Below are positions 1-8,732 of a stretch of 64,000 bases of DNA, one piece after another. The notes under the pieces are model-generated. The model saw only the letters and a program-made list of their open reading frames with translations. It searched no databases and had not been told where the DNA came from. Both the position numbers and the translations under genes were made by a program. This DNA comes from Methylicorpusculum oleiharenae (GTDB lineage: Bacteria > Pseudomonadota > Gammaproteobacteria > Methylococcales > Methylomonadaceae), in NCBI RefSeq assembly GCF_009828925.2, contig NZ_WUTY02000002.1, positions 471,304 through 535,303 of the forward strand. Reading direction: 5' to 3'. Numbering within the stretch: position 1 is the first letter of the stretch; each line of letters begins with the position of its first letter.

Positions 1-104
1 TGCCATGGCTTAAAGGCCGAACCAGTAACGGCAACTCGCTGTTCGGCATTAGATTTTCTATTCGTAAAGTGTCTGTATTCATCGGCATAAGCGTTTTGAA
101 AACC

Positions 105-200
105 GGGCTTCCGGGTGTTTGTCCTGAGAAAGAAGGCAAATTAGGAGGTATGCTACGATGTCCCTATCGTCGCTTCCCCAAGACAAACACCCGGAAGCCC
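105..200. repeat. Inverted repeat, 19-bp perfect arms
   Basis: The arms 105-123 (GGGCTTCCGGGTGTTTGTC) and 182-200 are exact reverse complements separated by 58 bases. The right arm lies inside the 3' end of the thioesterase gene and the left arm lies just beyond its stop. It could be a transcript-stabilising or terminating hairpin, or a small palindromic repeat inserted at the gene end. There is no T-tract directly next to it, so termination is not shown. Confidence 0.6.
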
Positions 201-926
201 GTTTGCATAAAGACCGGCATAGCGCTGGGCTGCAGCGGAATACGGCTGTAAATGGCGACACAAACTTGCCAACACCGCCTGCTCCTGGCTTTGAATAAAA
301 AAATGGTCGCCGCTAAAATAGTGCAATGAAAAATCAGCCGTGGTTTCCATTTGCCAGGCCCTGAGCGTGTCGTCGCTGGTTTCATCGTCGCTGCCGGCGA
401 AAACATGTAGAGGCATCGGCAGCAATGGCCGAACTTGACGCCGGTAGCGGGCGCATAATTTGAAGTCCGCTCGCAACACCGGCAAAGTCAAGTCCATCAA
501 TTCCTTGTTGGCCAATATCGCTGCATCGGTGCCATTCAAACGCTGCATTTCCGACAGCAACTCAGCATCGCTATCCAATTGTTCGAAACGTTGCTTATCG
601 CGGCGACTGGGTGCATGAGTGCCGGAGACGATCAACGTGGCCGGCAGCGACAAACCCCGCCACTGCAGGCCGTGAGCCACTTCGAACGCAACCAGCGCAC
701 CCAAGCTATGCCCGAACAGTGCGTAAGGCTGACTAAGGTCGCTGGCGATCTCCCGAATTAACGTTGCGCTCAATGTCTCCCAATCGGCGGCCAAAGGCTC
801 TAACATTTTACTTCCGCGCCCCGGCAATTCCACTGGTTTGATTTCCAGCCAATCCGGCACTTTCCGCCGCCAGCGCTGATAGGTCACTGCGCTGGCACCG
901 GCATAAGGAAAACAAAACAAGCGCAT
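153..926 (-). CDS. Type II thioesterase of a nonribosomal peptide (siderophore) pathway
   Basis: This 257-residue alpha/beta hydrolase resembles the GrsT/PvdG-type external thioesterases that clear misprimed or stalled acyl groups from NRPS carrier domains. The N-terminal FCFPYAG motif, the nucleophile elbow GHSLG (Ser74) and a late GDHFF histidine motif are all present, and the length is normal. It starts 5 bases after the MbtH gene stop and is co-oriented with siderophore genes, so it is the last visible member of that operon. The C-terminal residues are encoded across one arm of an inverted repeat, so the last ~15 residues may be a later addition. The NRPS itself is not in the window and probably lies to the left. 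Confidence 0.88.
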   Translation of the reverse strand: MRLFCFPYAGASAVTYQRWRRKVPDWLEIKPVELPGRGSKMLEPLAADWETLSATLIREIASDLSQPYALFGHSLGALVAFEVAHGLQWRGLSLPATLIVSGTHAPSRRDKQRFEQLDSDAELLSEMQRLNGTDAAILANKELMDLTLPVLRADFKLCARYRRQVRPLLPMPLHVFAGSDDETSDDTLRAWQMETTADFSLHYFSGDHFFIQSQEQAVLASLCRHLQPYSAAAQRYAGLYANGLPGVCLGEATIGTS

Positions 927-931
927 CGTCG

Positions 932-1144
932 TTATTGGGTCTGGCTATCCATGAACTGGCGCAAACTCAATGGCCGCATGTCGGTCCAGACTTGCCCGAT
1001 GTATTCAAGGCAGTCTTTCTTGACGCCGGATTTGCCGACCGTGCGCCAGCCGTTGGGAACCGGCTTGTAATCGGGCCAGATCGAGTATTGCTCTTCGTGG
1101 TTGACCACCACTTGAAACACGGTGTCTTCGCTATCGATACTCAT
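932..1144 (-). CDS. mbtH: MbtH-like protein
   Basis: A 70-residue MbtH family protein. The family signature is clear: [10 protein letters not shown] near residue 15, GW..VG.SG, then [15 protein letters not shown]. MbtH proteins bind and activate NRPS adenylation domains, so the gene implies an NRPS partner nearby. It sits 10 bases downstream of the acetyltransferase stop and 5 bases upstream of the thioesterase start, so it is translated from the same transcript. Confidence 0.95.
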   Translation of the reverse strand: MSIDSEDTVFQVVVNHEEQYSIWPDYKPVPNGWRTVGKSGVKKDCLEYIGQVWTDMRPLSLRQFMDSQTQ

Positions 1145-1154
1145 GACTCATTCC

Positions 1155-2186
1155 TTAAACGCAAAATTGATCGAAAAAAGCTTCCCGCGACAGCATCATC
1201 AGCGCGGCACGCTTGTGGGGAAAATCGAATTCCTTGGGTTTGCAAAATCCGGCCTGCTGCATGTACCCGATCATTTTGGCGTTGTCGGCACGCGGCTCGG
1301 CGACAACGTTACGGGTGCGCGGGTCGTCTAGAAACATGAAGTGCGCCAGGGACGGCAACCAGGCGGCTACCCGCTGCGGCCCGCGCCAACGCTCTTCGCC
1401 GACCAACATATGCACACCGCGATCGTAATCGTCGACCTCGTAATACGGCGCGATGCGATCTTCCTTGGCCCAGTAAATCTCGAAATAGCCGAACGGCTCG
1501 CCGTCGAAACAACCAAAAACCGGATGCATATGGGCATCGGTCGTGACTTTTTGCAAATATTCCCGGTGCATGTCCTTGCTGCCTTCCAATTCCCAGAATG
1601 CGGAAACCCGAGGATTGTTATGCCAGGCGTGGAAAGTGTCCAAATCCGTTTCGGGGTCTACGGTACGTAAGGACAGCGACAAGCCCTGTTCCGGCAAATA
1701 GCGGCGGTAAACCTCGCCAATTGCAACCGGCGCACGCAACGGATGACGTTTACCGTCAGTGACCGTGTAGTGCAACGGAAACGCACAGGCGCTAGATTGA
1801 GACAGGTAGAGCTCAACCATCTGGCGCAGCATGCCGCGGCGGCTGATAACCGATTCGCTTACCTCGCCGGACCGGGTCGCGGCGCCGCTTGCAACCAGCG
1901 CTGCAATCAACTCGCCATGCCCGGCCAGCGACAGTTCAATTTCCAATAATTGCGGCTGACTGTCGAACAAGACATGTAACGCCGCAACCAACACGGGAAC
2001 GCTGGAATCGCGATCAACCCCAGCAAGCTCTATCAGCTGTAGTGCAGACAGATTCTCCAGACTCGAAGTGAGTTGAAATAACGCGCTATGCTGTTCATCA
2101 ACGGTCATTAACAACTCGGCTTCGGCGTGTTGTAAGTCTACATGCCGCCCATCGGGCAAAGTTTGTTTCAAAATATTCGGATTCAT
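1155..2186 (-). CDS. Siderophore N-hydroxy-amine O-acetyltransferase (GNAT, IucB/RhbD-like)
   Basis: A 343-residue protein with an N-terminal region of ~150 residues of uncertain function and a C-terminal GNAT domain of the Acetyltransf_8 / IucB-RhbD type. Conserved stretches include the HAWHNNPRVSAFWE segment and WRGPQRVAAWLPSL..FMFLDDPRT near the acetyl-CoA site, then NAKMIGYMQQAGF. This family acylates N6-hydroxylysine or N5-hydroxyornithine to give the hydroxamate that binds iron. It fits directly with the monooxygenase just upstream. A Fur box lies ~55 bases in front of its start codon, so this gene probably begins an iron-repressed transcript that continues into mbtH and the thioesterase. 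Confidence 0.88.
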   Translation of the reverse strand: MNPNILKQTLPDGRHVDLQHAEAELLMTVDEQHSALFQLTSSLENLSALQLIELAGVDRDSSVPVLVAALHVLFDSQPQLLEIELSLAGHGELIAALVASGAATRSGEVSESVISRRGMLRQMVELYLSQSSACAFPLHYTVTDGKRHPLRAPVAIGEVYRRYLPEQGLSLSLRTVDPETDLDTFHAWHNNPRVSAFWELEGSKDMHREYLQKVTTDAHMHPVFGCFDGEPFGYFEIYWAKEDRIAPYYEVDDYDRGVHMLVGEERWRGPQRVAAWLPSLAHFMFLDDPRTRNVVAEPRADNAKMIGYMQQAGFCKPKEFDFPHKRAALMMLSREAFFDQFCV

Positions 2187-2239
2187 GTATGAAAGCTAAA
2201 TGATGACGCTATTTAATTATTGTTTATGTTGTTGCAAAT

Positions 2240-2258
2240 AATAATGATTATCATTTGA
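2240..2258. promoter_or_regulatory. Fur box upstream of the acetyltransferase gene
   Basis: The 19 bases match the GATAATGATAATCATTATC consensus closely (ATAATGATTATCATT core). The site lies in the 89-base gap between the monooxygenase and the acetyltransferase start, oriented to control the acetyltransferase-mbtH-thioesterase transcript. Iron repression is inferred from the motif and the gene content. Confidence 0.8.
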
Positions 2259-2275
2259 TTCGTCAAGCTGCAATC

Positions 2276-3613
2276 TCAACCCACCCGATAAATCTTCTCG
2301 GTCTCTAAAGTGCTTGCATCGCTTTCGATTTGATCCGGTGTATTCCTTACCCATTTCAATGCCGTTGAACAAGGATCGACGTCGTAAACCGGATTTTCCA
2401 GCAGACTATTGATGATCATGGCCGATCGCCAGGCCGCCAGGCTGAGTTGGGCGTCGGCGACGCCGTGGCTGTTACGGCCGGCGTTCTGCAGATAAATACG
2501 ATGTTGCTCAGGGCCATCCCAGGCGACGCTGTAATCCTCCCGCAAGCGCGGAAAACCTTCTTCGTCGAGATCGAGCCGATCGATAATCGCACTGAGACAC
2601 GCCGGCAATTGGTAGTGATAGCCTGTCGCCAGGATGATCATGTCCGCAACCACCGCCTCGTCATCATTATTGAACCCATTGCGCATATGCAGATGGTAGC
2701 CGCCCTTGTCACGGCCCATCAGATGCACCTCACGATACGGGAGAATGGCGTACGGCGTCGTATCGCTATTGAGAAAATCCGTGTCGTACAAATATTGCGA
2801 CAAGACTTGCAAGGTTGCGGGTGAGACACCGTCGCCGGTCAGTTTATGCGAGCTGACGATAGGCGGCTTGCGCTGTTCCGGCAGCTTATGGAAATGGCGA
2901 ACGTAATCGGGCGTGAAGTACTCGTTGATGAAGGCGGTTTCGTCCAATGGCTCCAGATTCGGCCGGCGGCTGATCCAGGTAATCTCGTCAGCCCGGCCCC
3001 GCTTACCCGCCATCAAATCCAAAAATATTTCCGCGCCGCTTTGCCCGCCGCCGATGATGGCAACGCGTTTGCCGGTTACTGAAAAATCGGCGGTCACGTA
3101 ATGATGACTATGTAAGCATTGTTCGCCGACATAACGCTCGACCCAAGTCGCGATATTGGGCCGCATGCCGGTCGCCACCACCAAATGGCGGCTATGCACC
3201 CCATCCAAACCATTGCCGCTCAGTTTGAAGCCGTTCTGCGCGAACTCGATGCTATCCACGCCGGTTCCGAAACTGAGATTCGGCAATTGTTCCGCCACCC
3301 AGCGTAGATAATCGGCAAATTCGACTCGCCGCACCCTGGGATACTCGGCGTTGATAAAGCGGTAAAATCGGCCTTTCTTGACCAGATAGGACAGAAAACC
3401 ATACGGACTGCTGGGGTCGACGGGAGTGACCAGATCTTTCAAATACGAGGTTTGCATCTGAGTGCCAGGCAACATCATGCCCGGATGCCAGTTGAAACTG
3501 TCGCGGCGTTCGAAAAATCGAGCCCGGCATTGCGGTACCTTGGATAGCAAAGCCGCCAGACTGAGATTAAATGGCCCGATGCCGATACCGGCCAGATCAA
3601 GATTGTCGTTCAT
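2276..3613 (-). CDS. L-ornithine N5- / L-lysine N6-monooxygenase
   Basis: A flavin-dependent N-hydroxylating monooxygenase of the PvdA/IucD/SidA family, ~445 residues. The FAD motif GIGIGPFNLS is at the N terminus, the NADPH motif VAIIGGGQSGAEIFLDL is in the middle, and the ILATGYHYQLP motif is near the C terminus. It hydroxylates the side-chain amine of ornithine or lysine, the first step of hydroxamate siderophore synthesis. I start at 3613 (MNDNLDLAG) because an AGGACA ribosome-binding site lies 8 bases upstream; the frame stays open to 3652 but those extra 13 residues are not family-like. Whether the substrate is ornithine or lysine cannot be told from sequence alone. Confidence 0.92.
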   Translation of the reverse strand: MNDNLDLAGIGIGPFNLSLAALLSKVPQCRARFFERRDSFNWHPGMMLPGTQMQTSYLKDLVTPVDPSSPYGFLSYLVKKGRFYRFINAEYPRVRRVEFADYLRWVAEQLPNLSFGTGVDSIEFAQNGFKLSGNGLDGVHSRHLVVATGMRPNIATWVERYVGEQCLHSHHYVTADFSVTGKRVAIIGGGQSGAEIFLDLMAGKRGRADEITWISRRPNLEPLDETAFINEYFTPDYVRHFHKLPEQRKPPIVSSHKLTGDGVSPATLQVLSQYLYDTDFLNSDTTPYAILPYREVHLMGRDKGGYHLHMRNGFNNDDEAVVADMIILATGYHYQLPACLSAIIDRLDLDEEGFPRLREDYSVAWDGPEQHRIYLQNAGRNSHGVADAQLSLAAWRSAMIINSLLENPVYDVDPCSTALKWVRNTPDQIESDASTLETEKIYRVG

Positions 3614-3652
3614 TGCTGTGTCCTGTGATGATGGTGAAATAAAAGGTCGCAT

Positions 3653-6043
3653 TTAATCGGGTCGCAAGTGGATACGTTCTACGGCGCTGCTCAGAATGCG
3701 TTCCCGGTCGGTTATTAACGGCACATAGCCGCCTTGCAACCAAGCCGAAGTCATGTCCCGATAGTGGGAGGAAAATGGGTTACCGGACTGGCCGGTCCCG
3801 AGGATGAAAACCGAGTTTTCCGGCTCGGCCAAATCGTAAATCGCCCGAAAGGCTGCGCCCGCTTCGCCCAGGTAGTGACCGCTATCTTCGTCATAGCGGT
3901 AGCCGCTCACATTGACGGTATCCATGCCGCCGGCGCTTTCGCCTTCGACATTGAACAGCGAGCTGAGGAAAGGCACCTGGCCGAAAGGGTGATGCTTGAA
4001 GACGGTGACATGCGCCTTGCCCCAACGCCATTGCGACGGGTCGTCGCCGTAATGCCGCTTGAGGTTGGTCAGTGCGGCCCCTAAAGCAAGTTTGATTTCC
4101 GCATCGCACAATGCCGCGCCGGAATTAGCGGCGGCGCACCATCGCCCGCCGCCGCCGTGACTGTTGTTTAACACTTGCAGCAAAAACTGCGGTTGATAGT
4201 CGCCGACCAGCTCGTACAAATCGCCTAATTTATCCTGGTAAAGAGTGACGGCAAGTTGCCTGATCCATTCGGCAAAAATCAAGGGCTGCGCGGAGTCGTC
4301 GGCCATGCGCCCATCCCAATCGCGTAGGCCCTGTAAAATTTGCTTGGCCTCTAGCTCCTCGACTGTAATCGTCAGCAGCCTGGGCAGCAATTGCGCCGCA
4401 AACGGATTAGCGACATCGTTTTGAATGGCCTCAAACGACGCCACGTCATGCTTGGCGTGACTATCCAATAAGGCGCCAATCCGCTCGGCCCGATAAGGCA
4501 GCGCCCAGCCGGAGGTTATGAAATAGGGGTAAGCGGGCGGTGTGATTTTTTGGTTGGCGGTAACGATCTTGCCGTCTTGGCTGGCCGTCTGCTGCGGCAG
4601 TTGTTCGAAGGGAATCAATCCCTGCCAGTCATAGCTCGCCAGCCAACCTGGCGCCGGCAAGCGTCCGCTCAAGACATTGTCCGGGCTACGCACCGGCACC
4701 CGCCCCGCCGCGACAAAGCCGATGTTGCCATCCGCATCGGCATAAACGATATTCTGCTGCGGTGCGTGGAAATCGCTGGCAAATGCCTTCAGTTCGGATA
4801 CGGATTGCGCCCGCCCGGCATTGAGCATGAAGCGAATGGTGGCATCGTCCTCGCGTAAGCCCACCCAGCTCAACGCCGCCGCCATACCGTTCGGCACGGC
4901 TTGTCGGGCGTCGTTATCGACGTCGGAAATCACCGGCCCATGGCGGCTAACGCGAATTGTCAGCTCCTGATCGGGCTGATCCTTGACCTTGATGATTTCC
5001 CGGAGGGTAGTGAAGGCCTCCGAGCCGGTGGGGGTTAGATACCGATTCGACTGATCAGGCAGCGGTTGTTCAAGAAAAATATCCTGGCTGTCCGGGCCGG
5101 TGTTGGTGAAAGACCAGGCAACCCGCTGGTTACGTCCCAATAAAATACCCGGTATGCCGGGCAAAGTGGCGCCCACGGCGTTCAATCCAGGCGCGTGCAG
5201 ATGAGCGAAATACCAGAGGGAAGGAGCTGTGAGCGGTAAATGCGGATCGTTGGCCAGTAACGGCTTGCCGCTGGTGGTGCGACTACCGTCGACCAACCAA
5301 TTGTTGGAGCCGATGCTTTTATGGGCTTCTTCGCGGTGTTGTGCCAGCAATTTGCCGGCCAGCGGCGCTAACTCGGCATAAAGATTTTTGACATCGGGTA
5401 GTGCGCGTGGCGCATCGCCCGGATAAGGTGGAAACAAGTCGGCGAATTGTTCCGGCGACAAACGTTGCTGAAGACTGAGATTAAGTAATTCTTCCCACCA
5501 GTTGCCGGACAGGCGCCAAGCCATGTTTTTTAACCAGACCAGGGAATCGGCGGGTTGCCAAGGTTCGGGGCGCGGTGCGCCGGTCAAATAAAATTCGACC
5601 GGCAAAATAGAGTCATGTGCCAGAAAGGCATTCACGCCTTGCGCATAAGCTTGCAGACTGGCGAGGGTGGCCGAATCGAGTTGTTGCAGATTGGCCTCGG
5701 CTGCCCGGCGCAAACCCAGCACCCGCATGAAGCGGTCTTGTTCCAGTGCGTCGCTGCCGAAAATTTCCGCCAGACGGCCGGAGCCGGCGCGGCGATTCAA
5801 ATCCATTTGCCAAAGTCTGTCCTGGGCGTGCAAATAGCCCAATGCGAAATAAGCATCGTCGGCCGTGCCGGCATAGATATGCGGCACGGCATGGCTATCG
5901 CGGACGATTTCTATTGCCCTGGGCAATCCCGGCAATTTGAGATAGTTGTCTTCGGGCTGTGATTGCCCGAAAAACAACCCAGCACAACCTAGAGCCAACA
6001 AACCAGGCCATACTCTCAAATACCGGATAGACCTCCATGTCAT
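3653..6043 (-). CDS. Penicillin acylase-type Ntn hydrolase (PvdQ-like)
   Basis: About 796 residues, the usual length for the penicillin amidase / acyl-homoserine-lactone acylase family. An N-terminal hydrophobic segment (WPGLLALGCAGLFFG) gives export to the periplasm. The autocatalytic site GSNNWLVDG places the beta-subunit nucleophile at Ser246, and the LANDPHL motif follows. In pseudomonads PvdQ removes the fatty acyl chain from the pyoverdine precursor in the periplasm. Here the gene is 39 bases upstream of the N-monooxygenase, which suggests the same maturation role, though quorum-signal cleavage is possible. I chose the ATG at 6043 because of an AAGG site before it; another ATG at 6067 lies inside a 35-bp tandem duplication. 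Confidence 0.85.
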   Translation of the reverse strand: MTWRSIRYLRVWPGLLALGCAGLFFGQSQPEDNYLKLPGLPRAIEIVRDSHAVPHIYAGTADDAYFALGYLHAQDRLWQMDLNRRAGSGRLAEIFGSDALEQDRFMRVLGLRRAAEANLQQLDSATLASLQAYAQGVNAFLAHDSILPVEFYLTGAPRPEPWQPADSLVWLKNMAWRLSGNWWEELLNLSLQQRLSPEQFADLFPPYPGDAPRALPDVKNLYAELAPLAGKLLAQHREEAHKSIGSNNWLVDGSRTTSGKPLLANDPHLPLTAPSLWYFAHLHAPGLNAVGATLPGIPGILLGRNQRVAWSFTNTGPDSQDIFLEQPLPDQSNRYLTPTGSEAFTTLREIIKVKDQPDQELTIRVSRHGPVISDVDNDARQAVPNGMAAALSWVGLREDDATIRFMLNAGRAQSVSELKAFASDFHAPQQNIVYADADGNIGFVAAGRVPVRSPDNVLSGRLPAPGWLASYDWQGLIPFEQLPQQTASQDGKIVTANQKITPPAYPYFITSGWALPYRAERIGALLDSHAKHDVASFEAIQNDVANPFAAQLLPRLLTITVEELEAKQILQGLRDWDGRMADDSAQPLIFAEWIRQLAVTLYQDKLGDLYELVGDYQPQFLLQVLNNSHGGGGRWCAAANSGAALCDAEIKLALGAALTNLKRHYGDDPSQWRWGKAHVTVFKHHPFGQVPFLSSLFNVEGESAGGMDTVNVSGYRYDEDSGHYLGEAGAAFRAIYDLAEPENSVFILGTGQSGNPFSSHYRDMTSAWLQGGYVPLITDRERILSSAVERIHLRPD

Positions 6044-6049
6044 ATCCTT

Positions 6050-6119
6050 AAACCCCTTGCTATCCATAGGCTTTGCGATCCATCAAACCCCTTGCTATCC
6101 ATAGGCTTTGCGATCCATC
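6050..6119. repeat. Exact 35-bp tandem duplication at the 5' end of the acylase gene
   Basis: Bases 6050-6084 and 6085-6119 are identical copies beginning AAACCCCTTGCTATCCATAG. The duplication covers the upstream candidate start codon and the leader of the acylase gene, so it duplicates the possible start at 6067 and moves the promoter 35 bases further away. Confidence 0.9.
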
Positions 6120-6131
6120 CGCCACAACTCC

Positions 6132-6896
6132 TTATGCCGATAATGGGGATAGCGGAGATTTACGTCTAACCGCCAACATACCAAACAAAGCGGACATGAA
6201 CATCCAAGCGGCGCCAGGCAACGGCACAGCAACCGGCGCTTCGGAAATCGGCGCGCCTTGCGCTACCGCAGCCATGTCAATCGCAACTTGAGCGATGCGC
6301 GTACCCGCAGCCGCCGACAAGTCGAACAAATACAAATCGTCTGTCGGTGCAAAATCCAGATCCCAGATGGCCAGTGATTGATATAAGGCATATTCGATCG
6401 AGTCGACGACAACGCTGTTACCGGTGTCGGTCAAGCCCAGGAATGTGGGCGTCAAGCCGTTCAACCAAATGTTGTCGTAATCGACACCATCGCCGCTGCC
6501 TGCTACCCAAGCTTCCGATTGCATCGCCACCCGCACCACTTGCTCAGAGGCTTGCGCAACGCTGCCTTGTATATCGGCATAGGCGAAAATCGAATCGGTA
6601 TCGTTAGCCAGATTGCCGTTGCCGTCGATGCTCGTGCCGCCATCCCAACCGAACTGCGCGCCAGTCAGGCCGTAACTGCCCGCCAACAATTGACCGTCGA
6701 AATTGAAGCTGTCCCATTCCGCATAAACGGTACCGGCATCGCCGCGACTCCAGCCTCCCCACACCGCTTGTTGAGGATAATCGAAACCGTATGCGGCACT
6801 GTAAGGATTGGGGGAATTGGCGATGTCCGCAGAGGCAAGACCCGACTGTCCGGCTAATCCTGCAGCCAACAGCAGTGATAAAGTTAATTGTTTCAT
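6132..6896 (-). CDS. PEP-CTERM sorting domain exoprotein
   Basis: A 254-residue secreted protein. It has a Sec signal peptide (residues 1-23, cut after ASA) and a C-terminal tripartite sorting tail: VPLPGAAWMF, a hydrophobic segment, then ARG-type basic residues (AVRRK). Such tails are processed by exosortase in bacteria making extracellular polysaccharide. The body is rich in Gly, Asp and aromatic residues and matches no domain I recognise. An AAGAGA ribosome-binding site precedes the ATG. No exosortase gene is in the window. Confidence 0.85.
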   Translation of the reverse strand: MKQLTLSLLLAAGLAGQSGLASADIANSPNPYSAAYGFDYPQQAVWGGWSRGDAGTVYAEWDSFNFDGQLLAGSYGLTGAQFGWDGGTSIDGNGNLANDTDSIFAYADIQGSVAQASEQVVRVAMQSEAWVAGSGDGVDYDNIWLNGLTPTFLGLTDTGNSVVVDSIEYALYQSLAIWDLDFAPTDDLYLFDLSAAAGTRIAQVAIDMAAVAQGAPISEAPVAVPLPGAAWMFMSALFGMLAVRRKSPLSPLSA

Positions 6897-6928
6897 GTTG
6901 TATATCTCTTGAATTTATGCCGTGGAAT

Positions 6929-6951
6929 GCAACCGGCCATTCACCGGTTGC
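6929..6951. terminator. GC-rich hairpin between the P-domain and PEP-CTERM genes
   Basis: GCAACCGG and CCGGTTGC form a stem of 8 pairs with a 7-base loop, just after the P-domain gene stop (6978, minus strand) and ahead of the PEP-CTERM start. No clear T-run follows, so it may attenuate rather than fully terminate. Confidence 0.45.
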
Positions 6952-6977
6952 TTGCTATATTAAAGGCTAGCTGGCCG

Positions 6978-7907
6978 TCACTCGACCGAGCAGGACTGCT
7001 GATCGTCGGTGGTGATTTCCAGACTCCAGCCACCCTTGACTTCGCCGGCAAACCAGTAAAAGTCGTCAACCACATACAACTTCCATTGACCCGATGGATC
7101 GATGCCATTCAAGTTGCTGAGCTTTGGACCATTGGTCACTTTTTTATAAGTGCTTGGATCACCCGCTGTCGGCGCAGCCAACACGGTAGTCGGCGTCAAA
7201 GCGACTGAGGTAGCCGGATCTTGCAACTCCAAGGGAGCTGGCGCAGGAAAATGGTCAGTATCCGGATTATTGTCGTAATCGGTTGGTTTGAATGCGCGTA
7301 GCGAGGTATCGGACCAAACATCGACCCATTCCTCGTAAATCACGTTATACAACGGATTGGTGGCTCGGCCACTCAAACGGCCATCGTTACGTACCGAGCG
7401 AGGAAGAGGTAGGGCTGCCGAGTCGTCGAATTTCCAGTTCAGATTTTCCGCCACGATACCCAAGACGCCGCCTTCGGGGGTCGCTCCGGCAGCACTGACA
7501 TTCGAAGCCAACATTACATATTGACCATTCGGCGCCACCAACAATATATCAACATCGTTTAAATAATCATGGTGGATGCCTTTGATCGTGACATTGACAT
7601 CTGTGATTTTGGCATCTTTAGGAAATGCGCCCTTGGGAACGTTGATCATTGCCGGATAGGTTTTTGCCACCTTCACCGGCACGGCTGGAGCGCCCTCCGC
7701 TGTATAGGTATCCAATAACGCTGCACATTCAGCATCATCGGGGTTGGCACAGGTATCTTGAATAACGATAGGTCTTGGGTTGGCAAAAGACCGGGTTACG
7801 CTGTCTGCCATGGCCATGCCGGCCGGTAAAATTGATAGCAAGGCAACAGCACCTGCCAACGGTTTGATCACCGCAAGATTCAAACGTTTAGAGACTGAGT
7901 TCTTCAT
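6978..7907 (-). CDS. Secreted protein with proprotein-convertase P-domain
   Basis: About 309 residues with a signal peptide (hydrophobic stretch AVALLSILPAGMAMA). The C-terminal half matches the P/Homo B domain: a beta-strand-rich region with DYLNDVDILLVAPNG and ends in SGQWKLYVVDDFYWFAGEVKGGWSLEI. No protease catalytic domain is present, so it is probably a binding or surface protein. Of three close ATG codons (7919, 7913, 7907) the last has the best spaced GGAA ribosome-binding site. It is followed on the same strand by the PEP-CTERM gene. Confidence 0.82.
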   Translation of the reverse strand: MKNSVSKRLNLAVIKPLAGAVALLSILPAGMAMADSVTRSFANPRPIVIQDTCANPDDAECAALLDTYTAEGAPAVPVKVAKTYPAMINVPKGAFPKDAKITDVNVTIKGIHHDYLNDVDILLVAPNGQYVMLASNVSAAGATPEGGVLGIVAENLNWKFDDSAALPLPRSVRNDGRLSGRATNPLYNVIYEEWVDVWSDTSLRAFKPTDYDNNPDTDHFPAPAPLELQDPATSVALTPTTVLAAPTAGDPSTYKKVTNGPKLSNLNGIDPSGQWKLYVVDDFYWFAGEVKGGWSLEITTDDQQSCSVE

Positions 7908-8003
7908 ATTCATTTCCATAATAAAAGTTGACGACTGTTCAGATATTCCAACCCAGAACCAGCATCAATTGACGAGAGAGTAACAACCAATGCTTTTCTA
8001 AAT

Positions 8004-8022
8004 GAGAACGATTACTATTCTC
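8004..8022. promoter_or_regulatory. Possible Fur-like operator upstream of the P-domain gene
   Basis: GAGAACGATTACTATTCTC is an imperfect palindrome resembling degenerate Fur boxes, ~100 bases upstream of the P-domain gene. It lies 148 bases from a much better Fur box on the right. The match to consensus is weak. Confidence 0.35.
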
Positions 8023-8169
8023 CTTGCGATAAAAACCGTTGTCAACCGTTTTTTAAAAAGCAACCTTCTTAAAATTGAATCGGGAAATTTTCAGACTGTT
8101 GAATGCTTGATAGAGGGAGTGAGCCGCATGGACTCAGTGAAAACAGGGAAAAATAAAATGCTTTACAAA

Positions 8170-8188
8170 ACAAATGAGAATCATTATC
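8170..8188. promoter_or_regulatory. Fur box upstream of the small-ORF / ABC exporter operon
   Basis: The 19 bases agree with the Fur consensus at about 15 positions, with an exact AATCATTATC right half. It is 31 bases ahead of the first small ORF (8219) of the plus-strand operon ending in the siderophore exporter, so iron-dependent repression of that operon is expected. Confidence 0.8.
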
Positions 8189-8218
8189 ATTAAATTAAAC
8201 TATCGAACGGATCTCTTT

Positions 8219-8422
8219 ATGAAATTTTTGAACTCATTTTTCAGAAGGCCTTTAACAGTAAAGCTTGAAATAGAACCGGAATTTCTGGCTTCGCTAATGG
8301 AAAACGGCCAAATCCACGCCTCGAATTTCCGCTGTCTGGATTTCAGCTCGAAGCAGATCGTTTGGAAGATGCTGTTGTCGCTTTCCAAATCGAGATTCGG
8401 CAATGACGGAAAACCTGCTTGA
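8219..8422 (+). CDS. Small protein of unknown function, Fur-box controlled
   Basis: A 67-residue protein starting MKFLNSFFRRPLTVKLEIEP. No family recognised. It is basic at the N terminus, has no signal peptide or membrane segment, and contains a single Cys. The start at 8219 is just after the Fur box; an upstream in-frame ATG at 8174 overlaps the Fur box and is unlikely. It is followed by another small ORF and the siderophore ABC exporter in the same direction, so a role in iron/siderophore physiology is inferred from context only. Confidence 0.55.
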   Translation: MKFLNSFFRRPLTVKLEIEPEFLASLMENGQIHASNFRCLDFSSKQIVWKMLLSLSKSRFGNDGKPA

Positions 8423-8487
8423 AGGCCAATGACTCTGTAGTCCATCAACCGCAATTACCTTTCTCACCCGCTTGGAGGAAACATCTC

Positions 8488-8718
8488 ATGACTAAAAAAC
8501 CTTGCACCCATGAATATCTGGCCAATAGCGATACAGGCAAAGTGCTGATTTGCCGGGACTGCGGCGTCGTGCATCTGCACATGCCGAACATGTCTTTGCG
8601 TTTCGACGTGGAGCAATTTGCCGAATTCGCAGCCATGATGACAACCGCATCGAAACGATTGGGACATGAATCGGCAGAGACGACCAGAAAACGTCCGACA
8701 CTGACCCTGGTCCATTAA
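8488..8718 (+). CDS. Small CxxC protein upstream of the siderophore exporter
   Basis: A 76-residue protein starting MTKKPCTHEYLANSDTG. It has Cys6, a later CRDCG pair, and the histidine-rich HLHMPNMSLRFDVEQF segment, so it may bind a metal; function unknown. A strong GGAGGAA ribosome-binding site is 8 bases before the ATG at 8488, which decides this start over an in-frame ATG at 8419. It ends 14 bases before the ABC exporter start and is clearly in the same operon. Confidence 0.7.
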   Translation: MTKKPCTHEYLANSDTGKVLICRDCGVVHLHMPNMSLRFDVEQFAEFAAMMTTASKRLGHESAETTRKRPTLTLVH

Positions 8719-8732
8719 CGCGCTACATTGCC

